This document shows, piece after piece, positions 23,896 to 35,445 of a stretch of DNA of 64,000 bases. The notes beneath the pieces are model-generated. The model made no database searches, was not told where the DNA came from, and saw only the letters and a list, made by a program, of their open reading frames with translations. A program made the position numbers and the translations under genes. Source of the DNA: Hirudo medicinalis (lineage: Eukaryota > Annelida > Clitellata > Hirudinida > Hirudinidae). The DNA lies in the NCBI GenBank assembly GCA_011800805.1, contig MPNW01000084.1, positions 53,012 through 117,011 of the forward strand. The letters are read 5' to 3'. The first letter of the stretch is position 1. Each line of letters opens with the position of its first letter.

Positions 23896-26396
23896 ATGAT
23901 TGGAGCCATTTTGCTGAGCATATTTTTTGGAATCATCTTGACGCTACTTGTGCAGTATATATTTTTTCGGTACTGGTTCAAGTCACTCCCCATTGTAACT
24001 GACAAGTGGAAGTCACAATCTGATCCATTTGTTCTGCCACAGGTGGATTGACTTTAAAAGGGTGAAAGATGGAATTCTGTACTGACATTATTGATTTCAG
24101 GAGCTTTTAAACATTTTTGAGAGCTTGAATGTTCAAGATGAAAAGGAATCTTACAAAAGTTTGAACTTCATCTTTCAATTTCTCTTCCAAGAATTGAAAG
24201 ATGCAGACCATGTGAGAAAGTGAGATGCTTTTAATAAGATGTTCAAAAATATATTGCGTTATTACTTTTATAATTCGATTTACGTTATCTGCCATTTTCC
24301 ATATGCTGACTACAGTTTACGATTATTTTACAATCAGTGATTTAATAACGATAATTTGCCATCGACGACAATGATGGTGATTCAGACACTTGCTCGTCCA
24401 CATGCTATCATTTTGAGAACTGAATTTCTAACATGCTGGCTTGAGTGCTTAAACTTGATTCAAATGATTGAAGCAAACAATTAAAATTTAGGTGGGCCAT
24501 GAAAAAATTGAAGAATGAGTTCTCTGAGCTTCTGCAATCAACAACTGGAAAACTTCTCGACGAAATCCGCATCCGAGGTTTTAACCTCGGGAGGACGTTT
24601 CCCGTCATTAAGAACGTCTCCCTGTCCAATGTTTCCATTAACGAAGACCATGCGATCGACGAGGTTGCCGTAATTCTCGATCTCACGTACAACGGTCGTT
24701 TCCAATTGGCCGTCGACGTCGGCATGGTTTTCGGAAAATCTGCTTATCTTTCGGTGACCATAACCAAGTTGCAAGGAACTGCCAGGCTCCAGTTTTCAAC
24801 AGTTCCTTACAGACATTGGTCCTTTGCATTCACAAAGGTGGTTTATCAAAAATTTGTTGCCATTCAGAAAGCTATTGGGAAGATAGTGATTGATTGATGT
24901 TATGGTTTTACCATATACTAATTTCACAATAACAATGCAATATTTACTTGGTGAGACATTGGATATCAAGTTATTTATTGAAGAAATGTTATGATGATAG
25001 ATTAGATGATATTATGAATATTTAAGCATTATCATTACGGTGGCTTATTTCTCAGGATCCCATCCTCGAATTTGAAGTTGATTCCCATTTTGAAGGTCGA
25101 CCAATTGCTCGATTGGCTTCCATCATAACCAATCAGGTTGCTCATTCTGAAACTTCAGTGGTCAATAAACTGCCGAAAAACTAAATAACGATCGTTTGCA
25201 CGTTTCAATTTTTCATCATCATTGCGAGATTGGTATCACATATTCTAGATATATTTTATTACAAAATTCTGATAACATTCATCCATGAGACGAATTAATA
25301 CATTTCATCGTTTGGTGATAAAATGACTCGCATTATCCTTTTGCAGATCAAGAGACAGGTTCGAAAGAAGCACACACTTCCCAACTTCAAAATCCGCTAC
25401 AAACCTTTCTTCGTCATGCCGACTCAGAAAGTCGAGCCGAAGGACATCTTTTACAGGAACATGAAGTTGAGCATCGGGAAGATGAACGTCGTTGTGGTCG
25501 GTTGTACTAGGCTCTTGGTCACGCCTCCTGGATCGTTCATCTTCTGCTCTCTTGCCATTGGTTGGTCATGCTTGAATTAATTGAAATTGGTCACAGTTTG
25601 TTTTAAAGCCCCTATCTTGTGGATTCTGTTCATGTACAACTTGGACTCAGACCTGTTTTGGGAACAACAACAATCTTATAATCTAATTATTTATGTACAT
25701 GTGTTGATAATTCATTGATAATTTGTTGATAATCTTTCATAATTAATACAACTATGTAAATTAATTTTAGTAGTCTTATGACAAAGAGCATTATGTAACA
25801 CATTAAAAAAAACACTGATGAAATGTCATTATATTGTCCTCATTCAACTCTCAGAAAAAAAGAAATAAATACAGATATTTCTTCTTATTGGATGATATTG
25901 GATGCAATTGAAGCAGAAGAAAGACAATATTTTATGTCAACATAAAAATAAATTGCATGCAACAGAAAGTTCAGCGAGAGGAATGCATTAAAATTGGTCA
26001 CGACATGAATTCATTCGCAGATTCTATGCCTTGGTCGGAACTCATGGAAATAAAGAAGAAATCGTGTTCTCACTTTGACTGCGAACTCGTCAAATCTTCA
26101 CCACACCTTGGCTTGGTTTTTGAAGATGTTGGTTTAAATATATTAATAACTGTAATAATAATTATTAATAATAATAACGATGACGACGGTGACGATAATG
26201 ATAATGACAACAATAATAATAATACAATTGTTAATGATATCAAATGTTGTCATTATTATTGGCAGTATTAAGACTTATCAATTAAATTGCAGATTTATAA
26301 TCATTCACTTATAAACATGCAGTTTTTAAATATTTTGGACGTGTCACAATCATCCTCTTTTAAATTATTACATTATTCTTGTTATTATTGTCATCA

Positions 26397-26443
<47 letters not shown>

Positions 26444-29400
26444 GAATTATCTAATTTAATTGCTTGTCGAGAATCATTTTTTGTTGAGTCATCACCCGAA
26501 TAACCGAATAATGTCAGGAATTTTCGGTGGAGAAGTTTGAAGAAGTGGTGGTTGTTACCTCGATTTCCATTGGCTCCCCCGCCCATAAAGCCGGCATACA
26601 CAAGGCTGGTTTCTAATTGTTCAAGTTTATAATTAGTCATCGTTGTTAGCCACCATCATTAGTATCATCATCATCATCATCATCATGTCACCATCAGCAC
26701 CATAATAGTTCTTAATTGTTCATTGGACCAGAATGATGTCATCGTAACCATTAATGGAACTAAGGTGGCCTCGTCAAAACAAGCATTTCGAATCATAAAA
26801 CAATCCGCTGAGAAGTAAGTTATTGCGGGCTCGTTAAGCGGTTGCCATTTTATCATTAATTTTTTTTTTAAAGTTTTGTTTGGACTGATTATTATCATTG
26901 GGAGCCGGCGCTATATAAATGGTCTAAGCGCCCCTGACGCTCACGCTTATGGCGCTATATAAATAAACTTACTTACGTACTTATATATGATCATTATATA
27001 TTAAAGTCAACTGTCGTTTTGTCTTCATGCATTTTTATTAAATACAAGCAAGGAGTTTGTGAGTTTAGATTAGATCTTATCACATCTTAAAAGTATGTTT
27101 GTGCACATGCGCCCTCGTGTACTTGCACTCTTGAATCATGTTTCTTATTTCAGAGCTTTAATTAGAGTCGAGAGAGATGTTTCAGCTAATCCAGAGGTCG
27201 CTCAAACAGCTCAGCAGAAGCAGATAAAAAAGGTTTTTAATATTAACAATTCATAATTCATTTAAACTTTCAATTTACCTTTTGTGAAGTCAAAAATTCA
27301 ATTGATTGATCGAAGAGGCCTTTTCAAATTACTGGAGTTTACAGCTTCCCAGTTTTATATTTCCAAATGTTATTATCATTAAAATGGTTAAATGTTAATA
27401 TTTTAAATTTGTAGTCTAACTAATAATAATACTAACCCCCTTAACTTCAACAAATGGTGGCCATTTCTTTTTGAGAAATATTAATTTTTAAGACAATTTT
27501 AAAAACTAGTTGAAAATTTGGTCTTTTCACTGTAAATTCTAACAAATAGTGGGTCCACCATACAAATATGTGATTGCTAAATCAATATTTTCAATACGAC
27601 AAATTAACTCAGGACACGAAGTTGAGCGACAAGTTAACTCGGGTCAATCACTAAAGGGGTTAAAATGTAAATAATGATCATTGAAAACATTCAAATAACT
27701 AACATTAAATCTTTGGACTTTGCCAAAACATAAGTCACAACTGACACAAACATAAGTGGATGGATCAAATTGCCAATATTGTTTTTAATTATTCATGTTT
27801 CTATGTTATTTGTCCACTCTGGAATTAATTAGAATTTCATTAACTCACACTTTGTAAACAAAACTATTTACTAAATATACAATGTGTGCATCTTAAGTTC
27901 AATCAGTGGTTGCCACATCAAATTAAAATAACAGGATGCATATTTTGGAAATATTAACATAATTTTGAAACTAATTAATTGCCTCGTTTATGCACATTTT
28001 ATTTAATAATTTATTTTTAATATAATAATTTATAAATCCTCGCCAGGTTCCGAGCGTGGACTCCTTGTCTACCCTCACAAAAGATCTCGATAAGAAGGAT
28101 GCTATCTCCAAAGGATCTCAAGAGTCCCTCTCAGTCCCGAACCATATCGAGGGGTCACTGGGTCAGTCGGAGGGGTCGCAGTTGAGGAGTGCAAGTTCGG
28201 CTCAGAGCATGACCCTGGAAGGGAAGGACAAAGAACTGAAGTCTGTTGTCGCATCGGATGGAAAATCAGAGGAAGCCTTTGTCGAGAATCTTTTGACTTA
28301 CGTAATTAACTGGCAGTCTTCACTTATATGCATATTTATATTTATCAAATTAATAATATTATTTATTACATTTGTATGTAAATTTATATAAATATATAAA
28401 TAATTGCGCTTATATTATTTTTTATAAAATTCTTCTGTTTAAATGCCATTTAGTTTGCTTATTGTTCTTATTCGAAGTTATTTGTGCAGTTGTTATTACT
28501 TTAAATGTCTTTCTGCTTTAGAACCCCACGAAGACTGAAGACCTCAACATTGGCGAACCTGGCAATGGTGAGTCGGTGGTGAAGAAGACAAGAACGTTCA
28601 AATCTTGCCAGGTCGGTTGAATAATTGAATAATAACAACAGCACAATTTTGAATAATTGAAAATATAATATTTTATTCCTTAGATTTTGCAGTTTAAGCT
28701 TCAGAATTGATTTATTTATGTCATCTTTATTGTCATATCCTTCCATCCAATTTATCTTCTGTGCTTTGATCCACAGAACCCGGTCTTCAATCAGAGGTTC
28801 AAGTTCGACGTGAAAGAGCACCACAACTACCTCAACATCTGCGTCTGGTGTCAAGAGGTTGAGAAGGTCGACAAGCAACTCAAGGTCACCAAGGTTGAGA
28901 AGGACACCCTTCTGGGTCATGTAAGTGATTTGATTGCTTAACCATCAGTTATAGTATTACTTTATTGAGTTTATTAATTAATCAATTTAAATTAATTAAT
29001 TGTTGGTTATTATATTGACGTGATAGGTGAGCATTTCTTTAATGGACATAGCTCTGGAATGCTCCACGACTCTCCAGGGCGATTTCACGAACTCGTTCAA
29101 CCTCGTTCCCTCTCAGTCAAAGATTGGGATGGGGTAATTTTTGGTGAAAGATGTTGCAAGTAGATCTAGTCATTGTATGGTTGAATGATATTATCAGCCA
29201 ATTATTTAAATTGTTATAATTATGTCTTCTGATTTTAATTTTTGAGAATTGACCTTCAAAGGCGCCAGCAGTATGCTGCCATTTCCACCCACCCTGGTTT
29301 TGAGGATCGAGTGTGCCACGGGGACATCCTCTTGAGATTCCACTACTCCAGAGAAGATGACAATTTTGAGCACGACTTTGATATTTTCGACAGCATTCAC

Positions 29401-32339
29401 ACAGAGAACGTGAACTCCATGACCCAGTCCAGGAATGAGTAAGTGAACTAACTTGAAAATTATCCTAATTTCTACTTTAATTTATTAATCAACTTATTTA
29501 TTATTGTCATTATTATCATCATTATCAAAATATTAATAAAGGAAGGCATCCAACAAGTTGCATCATTTCCAGCCTGCTCAGTTTCAGTCTGCAGTTCATT
29601 GCAAGTTCTGCTCCAAAAAGGTTTCATTTATTTGTATATATATTGTTTTTATGCATTGTGTGTTAATACATTCATTATTGGTGTTATCATGTGTATATTG
29701 ATCATTTAGAGAATTTCACATGGATCACTTAACTGACTTTAATTGTGTTATTGTTGAGTCTTTGTACGAATATACCAACTTCATAAAGCTGAACAGAAAC
29801 TTTATTGGCAACCAAGAAACTTCGAAACCGAAACAGACTGAAATATATCGCTAATATCTCCGAAGTACGTAATCGCCTGCAATATCGTCAAACTCGCAAT
29901 CCTTCTCAAACTCTAACTTCCCGCTCCCTCGGACTGTTACCCCAGTCCTTTTATACTCCAATATGGCGTCACAACAGTTATCTTTCACATGCGATACTTA
30001 ACATTTTTAGCTGGATTGATTTGGCATTTTGATGTCCTTAAATCACTTTCACCACCAGACCATTGGATAGGCTGAGCTCAAACATTGTTCATCATTCTTT
30101 TGAATTTCCTCTGTCAGGCCAATGCCCTGATTACCTTATTAGGATATTGATCTTATTAATAACTATTCTTAGAAGTTACATTATTTGGTAAAATTTAATG
30201 ACATTGTAATTGATTTTATTAAATAAATTGTAAAAGGTACAATGTTAGAGAAATAATTATATTATTTTCTGCAGATTTGGTTCAAGTCTGCATTCATGTG
30301 TTCAGGATGCAACATGGTGTGTCACAAGAAATGCATCGACAAATGTCAGCAGCAGACGACTTGTGTGCGAGTACCAAGAATGTCAGAAGTTGGAGGAGGT
30401 TTGTATCCGAGTTGTTGCTGTTATGCCATGTCGAGCTAAGTTACATTTGGAAATTTAATATATTTTATAATAATGCACAAGGCAGGTGGCATTTCCTTTG
30501 ACTGATATATGTGCTGCATTATGTGTTTTCATGGCAATTATAATATTTAGTTATAAATGCAAAAATATACATTTTAATTCTGATATTTTTATCATCAGGA
30601 AATCAAGTGGATGAAAATGAGTGCGAGAGTGAGTAATTGAATGTTTTGTTTTATATTTTACAATAATAACTCAAATTTTAATTAATTAAAATATTATTTA
30701 AACGATTAAAATTATTTTAATTGAAATGAAGTTGGGGCATGGATTCTATTTTCTATGTTTGATGTTAGTTGGTGAGAGGAAGCGCCACAAATCAGCTCCG
30801 GACGATCAGAAGAAGGCAGCCGAGGTCATCAACCAGCCCCTCCCTCCTCAGCAAAACAACCTCACCAGGAAATCTTCCTCTTCATCACTCAAGGATCTCT
30901 CTGCTGCTGAAGCATCGGTAAGGTCCTCAAACTTTTTCTATGGCGGTGACATTAGCAAGCAATTTCCAAGGTCACCCTGGTAGTGTTTCCATTCGGAAAT
31001 GTATTTTTTTCTGGTAATGATTAAAAACCACTTTACTGCTTTACTGCGATCTCATATTTACATTCGAAATGTTAGTTTTTTTCTTTTTTATTCACTTTAA
31101 ACTCATTCATATTGCAAATTGATTTTTAATGAAACTCACAGATGAATTATTAAAAGTTCTCAGAATACTTACAATTAATCATTAAATGTTGCAGACTGTT
31201 AATAGTGAGTCTTCCACTTCCTCCAAGACGAAGACAAATCAGTACTGGAAAGCCAACGAGGAAAATGCCGACGAGAAAATTGTCACCGCTGCCAAGTCGA
31301 TCGGGAAGCAGCTCTACAATGACCTAGACATTGAGCTAAGGAAGGAAAAGTTTGATGAAGTTGTGAGTTGGATTTGAGCAATTCCCAGCAATGTTTAAAT
31401 CCCAATTATTATTCTTATTTATTTTGATAGCTCTTTTAATTTCTTTATTACTCAATGTTCGTTACTATTTTTATTTAATCATCAATGCAACAACTATCAA
31501 TAAGAATTCAATTTACATTCCATCTTTTGAAGATACTGATGACACAGATCGAAATAGAAAGGGAGAATAAGCATCAAACTGATCTCCAGGTTTTGGAAAA
31601 GAAAACTGTCGACAAGAAAATGAAACTAGTTCTAAACGATAAGATCAAGAACAGTGAGGAAAAGTTGAAGTCCCTAAAAATCCTCATGTTGCAGTACTGT
31701 GCAGGTTTGCAGCACTGCTTGGATGAAGAGGAATCTTTGAGGCAGAGGAAGGCTTTGCAGATGGAAGCTGTAAATGCAGTCCTCGATGATGATCATCAGA
31801 TTTCTGAGCCAATTTCTTTAGAGGAACCCAATGTTGAAACCGATTTGCCCAATAATTTGGAGGTTGAAAACATGGAAAATGGTGATTTCGAGGACAAGAG
31901 AGAAGAACTTCAAATGGAGGATTATTTAGGTGGAGGTGAGAGTCCCTCTGAACTGGTGAAGCATCAGTTGGTCGACAGTTTGTTGAAGGATGAAGATGAC
32001 ATGAGATCAGAATCTGAACTCCTTGAGGTTCAAGCCCTGCTGGAATCGCATCAGTCCAGTGAAACATCCAGTCAGAAGAGCATTGAAGTGGACACATCTC
32101 CAGAAGATGATTATCTGCCTGATTCCTTTGGGGCAATATTGGACTTGAGCAAACAGCCAATAATAAAGTTGGATGACGTCATGTATGAATCTGCCAGTGG
32201 CTTGAGCATTGAGGGATGTTTTGATGATGGATCCAATGAAATAAACTGCGATCCTGCATGCAACATCTCTGAGAATAAGAAGAAGGATGTAAAGTCTCAA
32301 AGTGAAGATGGCGAAGGGAAAGTTAGGTTTGAATTGTGA
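23896..32339 (+). CDS. PDZD8: PDZD8, SMP-domain ER contact-site lipid-transfer protein
   Basis: ER-anchored tether and lipid-transfer protein at ER contacts with mitochondria and late endosomes. Exons: 23896-24042, 24101-24219, 24492-24837, 25056-25136, 25347-25560, 25979-26127, 26518-26604, 26732-26814, 27154-27232, 28047-28301, 28522-28611, 28777-28920, 29027-29133, 29262-29438, 29542-29620, 30275-30398, 30599-30628, 30769-30917, 31195-31362, 31533-32339. Phases agree and give 1144 aa (human 1154). Order: N-terminal membrane helix (3-25); SMP domain (about 75-245, with YNGRFQLAVDVGMVFGKSAY and KKHTLPNFKIRYKPFF); PDZ (about 337-420); C2-like (about 535-680); C1 zinc finger (about 697-750, HCKFCSKK, CSGCNMVCHKKC); C-terminal coiled coil and acidic tail. 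The acceptor of exon 6 is the least certain. Intron 7 appears to use a GC donor. An AATAAA lies at 32724. Confidence 0.95.
26398..26443 (+). repeat. (ATT)n microsatellite
   Basis: About 15 ATT units in a PDZD8 intron, near the PDZ exons. Confidence 0.9.
26905..26980 (+). repeat. SINE/LINE-tail-like fragment with repeated GGCGCTATATAAAT
   Basis: The motif GGCGCTATATAAAT occurs twice 40 bp apart, the second followed by AAACTTACTTACGTACTTA. Similar GCGCTATATAAAT tails end many L2/CR1-dependent SINEs, so this is probably the 3' end of an old retroelement in a PDZD8 intron. Confidence 0.45.
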
Positions 32340-33347
32340 TGCAGACAGCAATGTTAATTACGAACTGCTGTCCAAGTTATTAATTTTACGTTAGTAGGAA
32401 AAAAGTAATTAACAAAAGCCTAGTTATTATTTCACGTATTTCATGTTGATGTTTTATTTGTTTATTAGTCGCCGCCACCAAGTTGTTTTAGAATCACTCA
32501 ATAAGGAATGGATGAAGTTAAATGAAAGTGATCTTTTGAATGAATTTTTTAGTCATAATCGGTTAGGAAAATAGATTGGTACATACTTTAGTAAATGTGC
32601 TGAGGGGTTATGGATTTATTTTGGATTAGCTTCTAATATATCTGGTTGTTCGGAATTATACCAAATATTCTGGATAGTGCTCATTTTCGACTTTATTGGG
32701 CTTTAGAGATTAGAGATGTGATAAATAAAGATAAGCTATTTTCATAATTAGCATTTCAAAATATGATCGGATCGTCAGTTTCCTGAATGGGGGGGTTTCG
32801 CTGTAGTGTCCGATGAATGGGGTTGGGCGGGCGGCCCTCATTAGATCTTTAATTCCTCATCCAACATGTGACATCGGGCTCATTATTTTCCTGAGGGCAT
32901 AGCATAAATGCAGGTAAATCGACAAATGATTTGACAATGCAAACAAGTAATAGTGACAATAATTAAAGTGCTATTGTAATATTAATATTTAGTGGCTGGA
33001 ATTCGTTTTGAGTAGCCTATTCGCATAAGTAAAATATGTGCCTAGCGACGTGGCAGATGCGTAACTGAATTGACAACATGCGGCGATTAGGTTGTCAAAT
33101 TGGGGGTCATTATGGATAACTAATTGCTTTAAAATGCCCGTGTCGACAAATGCTCAAAAGTAAAAATCATCTTAATCATGCAACGGACTTTAATCAAACA
33201 AATAATTAAAAAGTCTTCACAAAGCCTTTGCCCAACAAAAGACGATCAATTGCCAATATTTGACATCTTTGCTTTTATTGTTAGCTCTCTCAGCTGTTTT
33301 TTGACCTGCGTTATTGTGAATTCTTCGAGAAGAATCAAGCTTTTATA
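32340..33347. other. Spacer between PDZD8 and LCLAT1
   Basis: PDZD8 3' UTR with AATAAA at 32724-32729, then about 0.6 kb that should carry the LCLAT1 promoter. No further coding frame or clear regulatory motif seen. Confidence 0.5.
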
Positions 33348-35244
33348 ATGATCGTACAGCAGCTCAAAATTTATATTTACTTCTCGATCTTGTTTTTGTC
33401 GAGTCTTTTCGGTTCTATATTTCTTGGCTCTATTTGTGTCATATCGTACGTTCTTAAACCTACATGGTACCGATCTCTTTACGACCATGCCATTGGTGCA
33501 TGGGAATGGCTCGCGGCAGTAAGTAACAACTGATGTTTGCAAGAAACTCAACATTGACACATTTAAACATTACATAATCTTATTAATTTCAGGCTTTATT
33601 AGAAAAGTTTTTATCAGTGGAGGTGATTGCCACTGGGGATGTTATGGATGAAGATGATCAGAGCTTGATTTTGATGAACCACAGAACGTGTTTTGACTGG
33701 ATGTATTTTTGGAGTGTTTTAATAAGGCAAACAAAAGTGCGCAGAGAGAAGATTGTGTTAAAATCTTCTTTAAAAGTTGTCCCTGGAGCTGGTGAGTGAA
33801 TCATCCTCTTCACTTTCTTTGATGTTGCATTTAAATTAATAATTGGTGATGGGTAGGCTGGGCAATGCAGGGAGCAAGTTTCCTGTTTCTGGAGAGAAAG
33901 TGGGAACATGATGAAGCCTATTTAGATGTTATTCTCAATCATTTCAAATCATTGGACTATAAATCACATGTGAGTTCCACATTACACTATTGGAATTAGT
34001 GATTAATTAGATTAATTAGCTCTTGTATTTTGGTCAAAAAATAATTTTATTTTATCCTTCCAAGGCCATAAACCTTCATTATCATATTAAATTTATAGTT
34101 TCATGTTTTGATAAATGCAGATGATAAATGTAAATCACAGCCTTTTGCAAATATGAACAGAATGTGAGATGCTTTGACAATGGCTTAACAAACCAAATAG
34201 CTCCTAAAAAAAAAACTAGTTAAGCTGATCATAAGCCTGAAATACCCAGCAAAAAAAATTGCTTTTGCTTCTACACAAGTAGTTTTCTTTATAATTGTTT
34301 CTTCATGCAACACTCCCACAATTATCTCTCCTATGCTCAAGATATGTTTATAAACACTTCAGATATTAATTTTTCCTGAGGGCACCGATCTCAACGAAAA
34401 GACGTCACACAGGAGTAAACTTTTTGCTGAAGAAAACAATCTGCCAGTTTATAACTACCTCCTCCATCCAAGAACAACTGGTTTTGTTCACATCATGAGT
34501 GCTCTGCAAAAAGGTTGTTGCATTGTTCTGGCTTGTAATTTTGTGAAACCACAAATTGATGCTTAGTGATTTCAAGCGAAAGCAAGACGAGTTCAGCCAG
34601 TTAATTAGAGGTTTCAAATATTTCAAAACAAACCTGCACCCCAAAAACATGGTAGTATTTAAGCTGATGATCTAATTACTACCAGAGATCACTGGTAAAG
34701 GATTTCATGGATACATTATTAATCATTAATCAGAATAACGGTGTTACTAACAATAATAATGAAAGCCTTGATGTTGGCACTGAACTCAATTGTAGCTTGG
34801 AGCAACGTCACCATCTACGACATCACCATCTCGTTCGACTCGACCCCACCTCAGAATGAGAATGAGATCATCAAAGGCATCCTCCCAAAGAAGGTTTTCT
34901 TCCACATCAAGAAATACAATTCCTCAGAACTGCCTCGGTCCAAGGAGGATCTCACCAAGTGGTGCAAACAACTTTGGGCCAAGAAAGAAGCTTACCTCAA
35001 AGACGTCTATGAAAGCGGCAACTACCCGCCCAACACGAGACGAGACTCGGTCTCATTCCAACTCCTGCTTTATGTTACCATTTTTTTGTGGTTGTTGTTC
35101 ATTATCTTCTCATGCTACGTCTGCTGCTGCTCGATTTACGTCCAATTCTTTGTACTTTTTTCGTGCTGTGCCTATGCTTTATTCACACGACTCGGAGGAT
35201 TGGAATTCCTGACAGCCAGCTGCAAAACACATATATTTTATTGA
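33348..35244 (+). CDS. LCLAT1: Lysocardiolipin acyltransferase 1 (AGPAT family)
   Basis: Acyl-CoA:lysophospholipid acyltransferase of ER and mitochondria-associated membrane; the family remodels cardiolipin and phosphatidylinositol acyl chains. Exons: 33348-33518, 33593-33791, 33857-33969, 34363-34513, 34796-35244; phases agree, 360 aa (human isoforms 376-414). The first exon holds an N-terminal membrane helix (about 8-35). Catalytic motif HX4D is HRTCFD at 87-92; the substrate motif FPEGTDL starts at 165; LHPRTTGF follows. The C-terminal exon carries SKEDLTKWCKQLW, like human SKEDLQLWC, and two hydrophobic segments before LGGLEFL. AATAAA lies only 7 nt after the stop. The gene starts 1 kb after PDZD8, same strand, and converges on KIF3B. 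Confidence 0.93.
35237..35242 (-). promoter_or_regulatory. Candidate KIF3B polyadenylation signal AATAAA (minus strand)
   Basis: AATAAA on the minus strand about 200 nt after the KIF3B stop, lying over the last codons of LCLAT1. I saw no other hexamer between 35243 and 35445 on that strand. Confidence 0.5.
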
Positions 35245-35251
35245 AACTTGA

Positions 35252-35257
35252 AATAAA
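35252..35257 (+). promoter_or_regulatory. LCLAT1 polyadenylation signal AATAAA
   Basis: Canonical hexamer just after the LCLAT1 stop. Cleavage would fall near 35270-35285, inside the KIF3B 3' UTR on the other strand. Confidence 0.65.
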
Positions 35258-35445
35258 GAATCCCATCCTACGATTGTCTTGTGCTACAACATTCATTTTG
35301 ATGTGACTTTAAGATCGGGCGAGACGAACGGAGAATCAGATGTTTGCATGCATAGAATATCGTGCCGAAGAATATAATTGCAGAAGTGGGCTTAAGAAAC
35401 AGTTTAACATTTTGAGGTGATGATGGTGATGCGAGAGAACATTCG

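Noticed and set aside
31684..32351. Minus-strand frames opposite the last PDZD8 exon
   Set aside because: They are antisense shadows of a confirmed coding exon; no homology.
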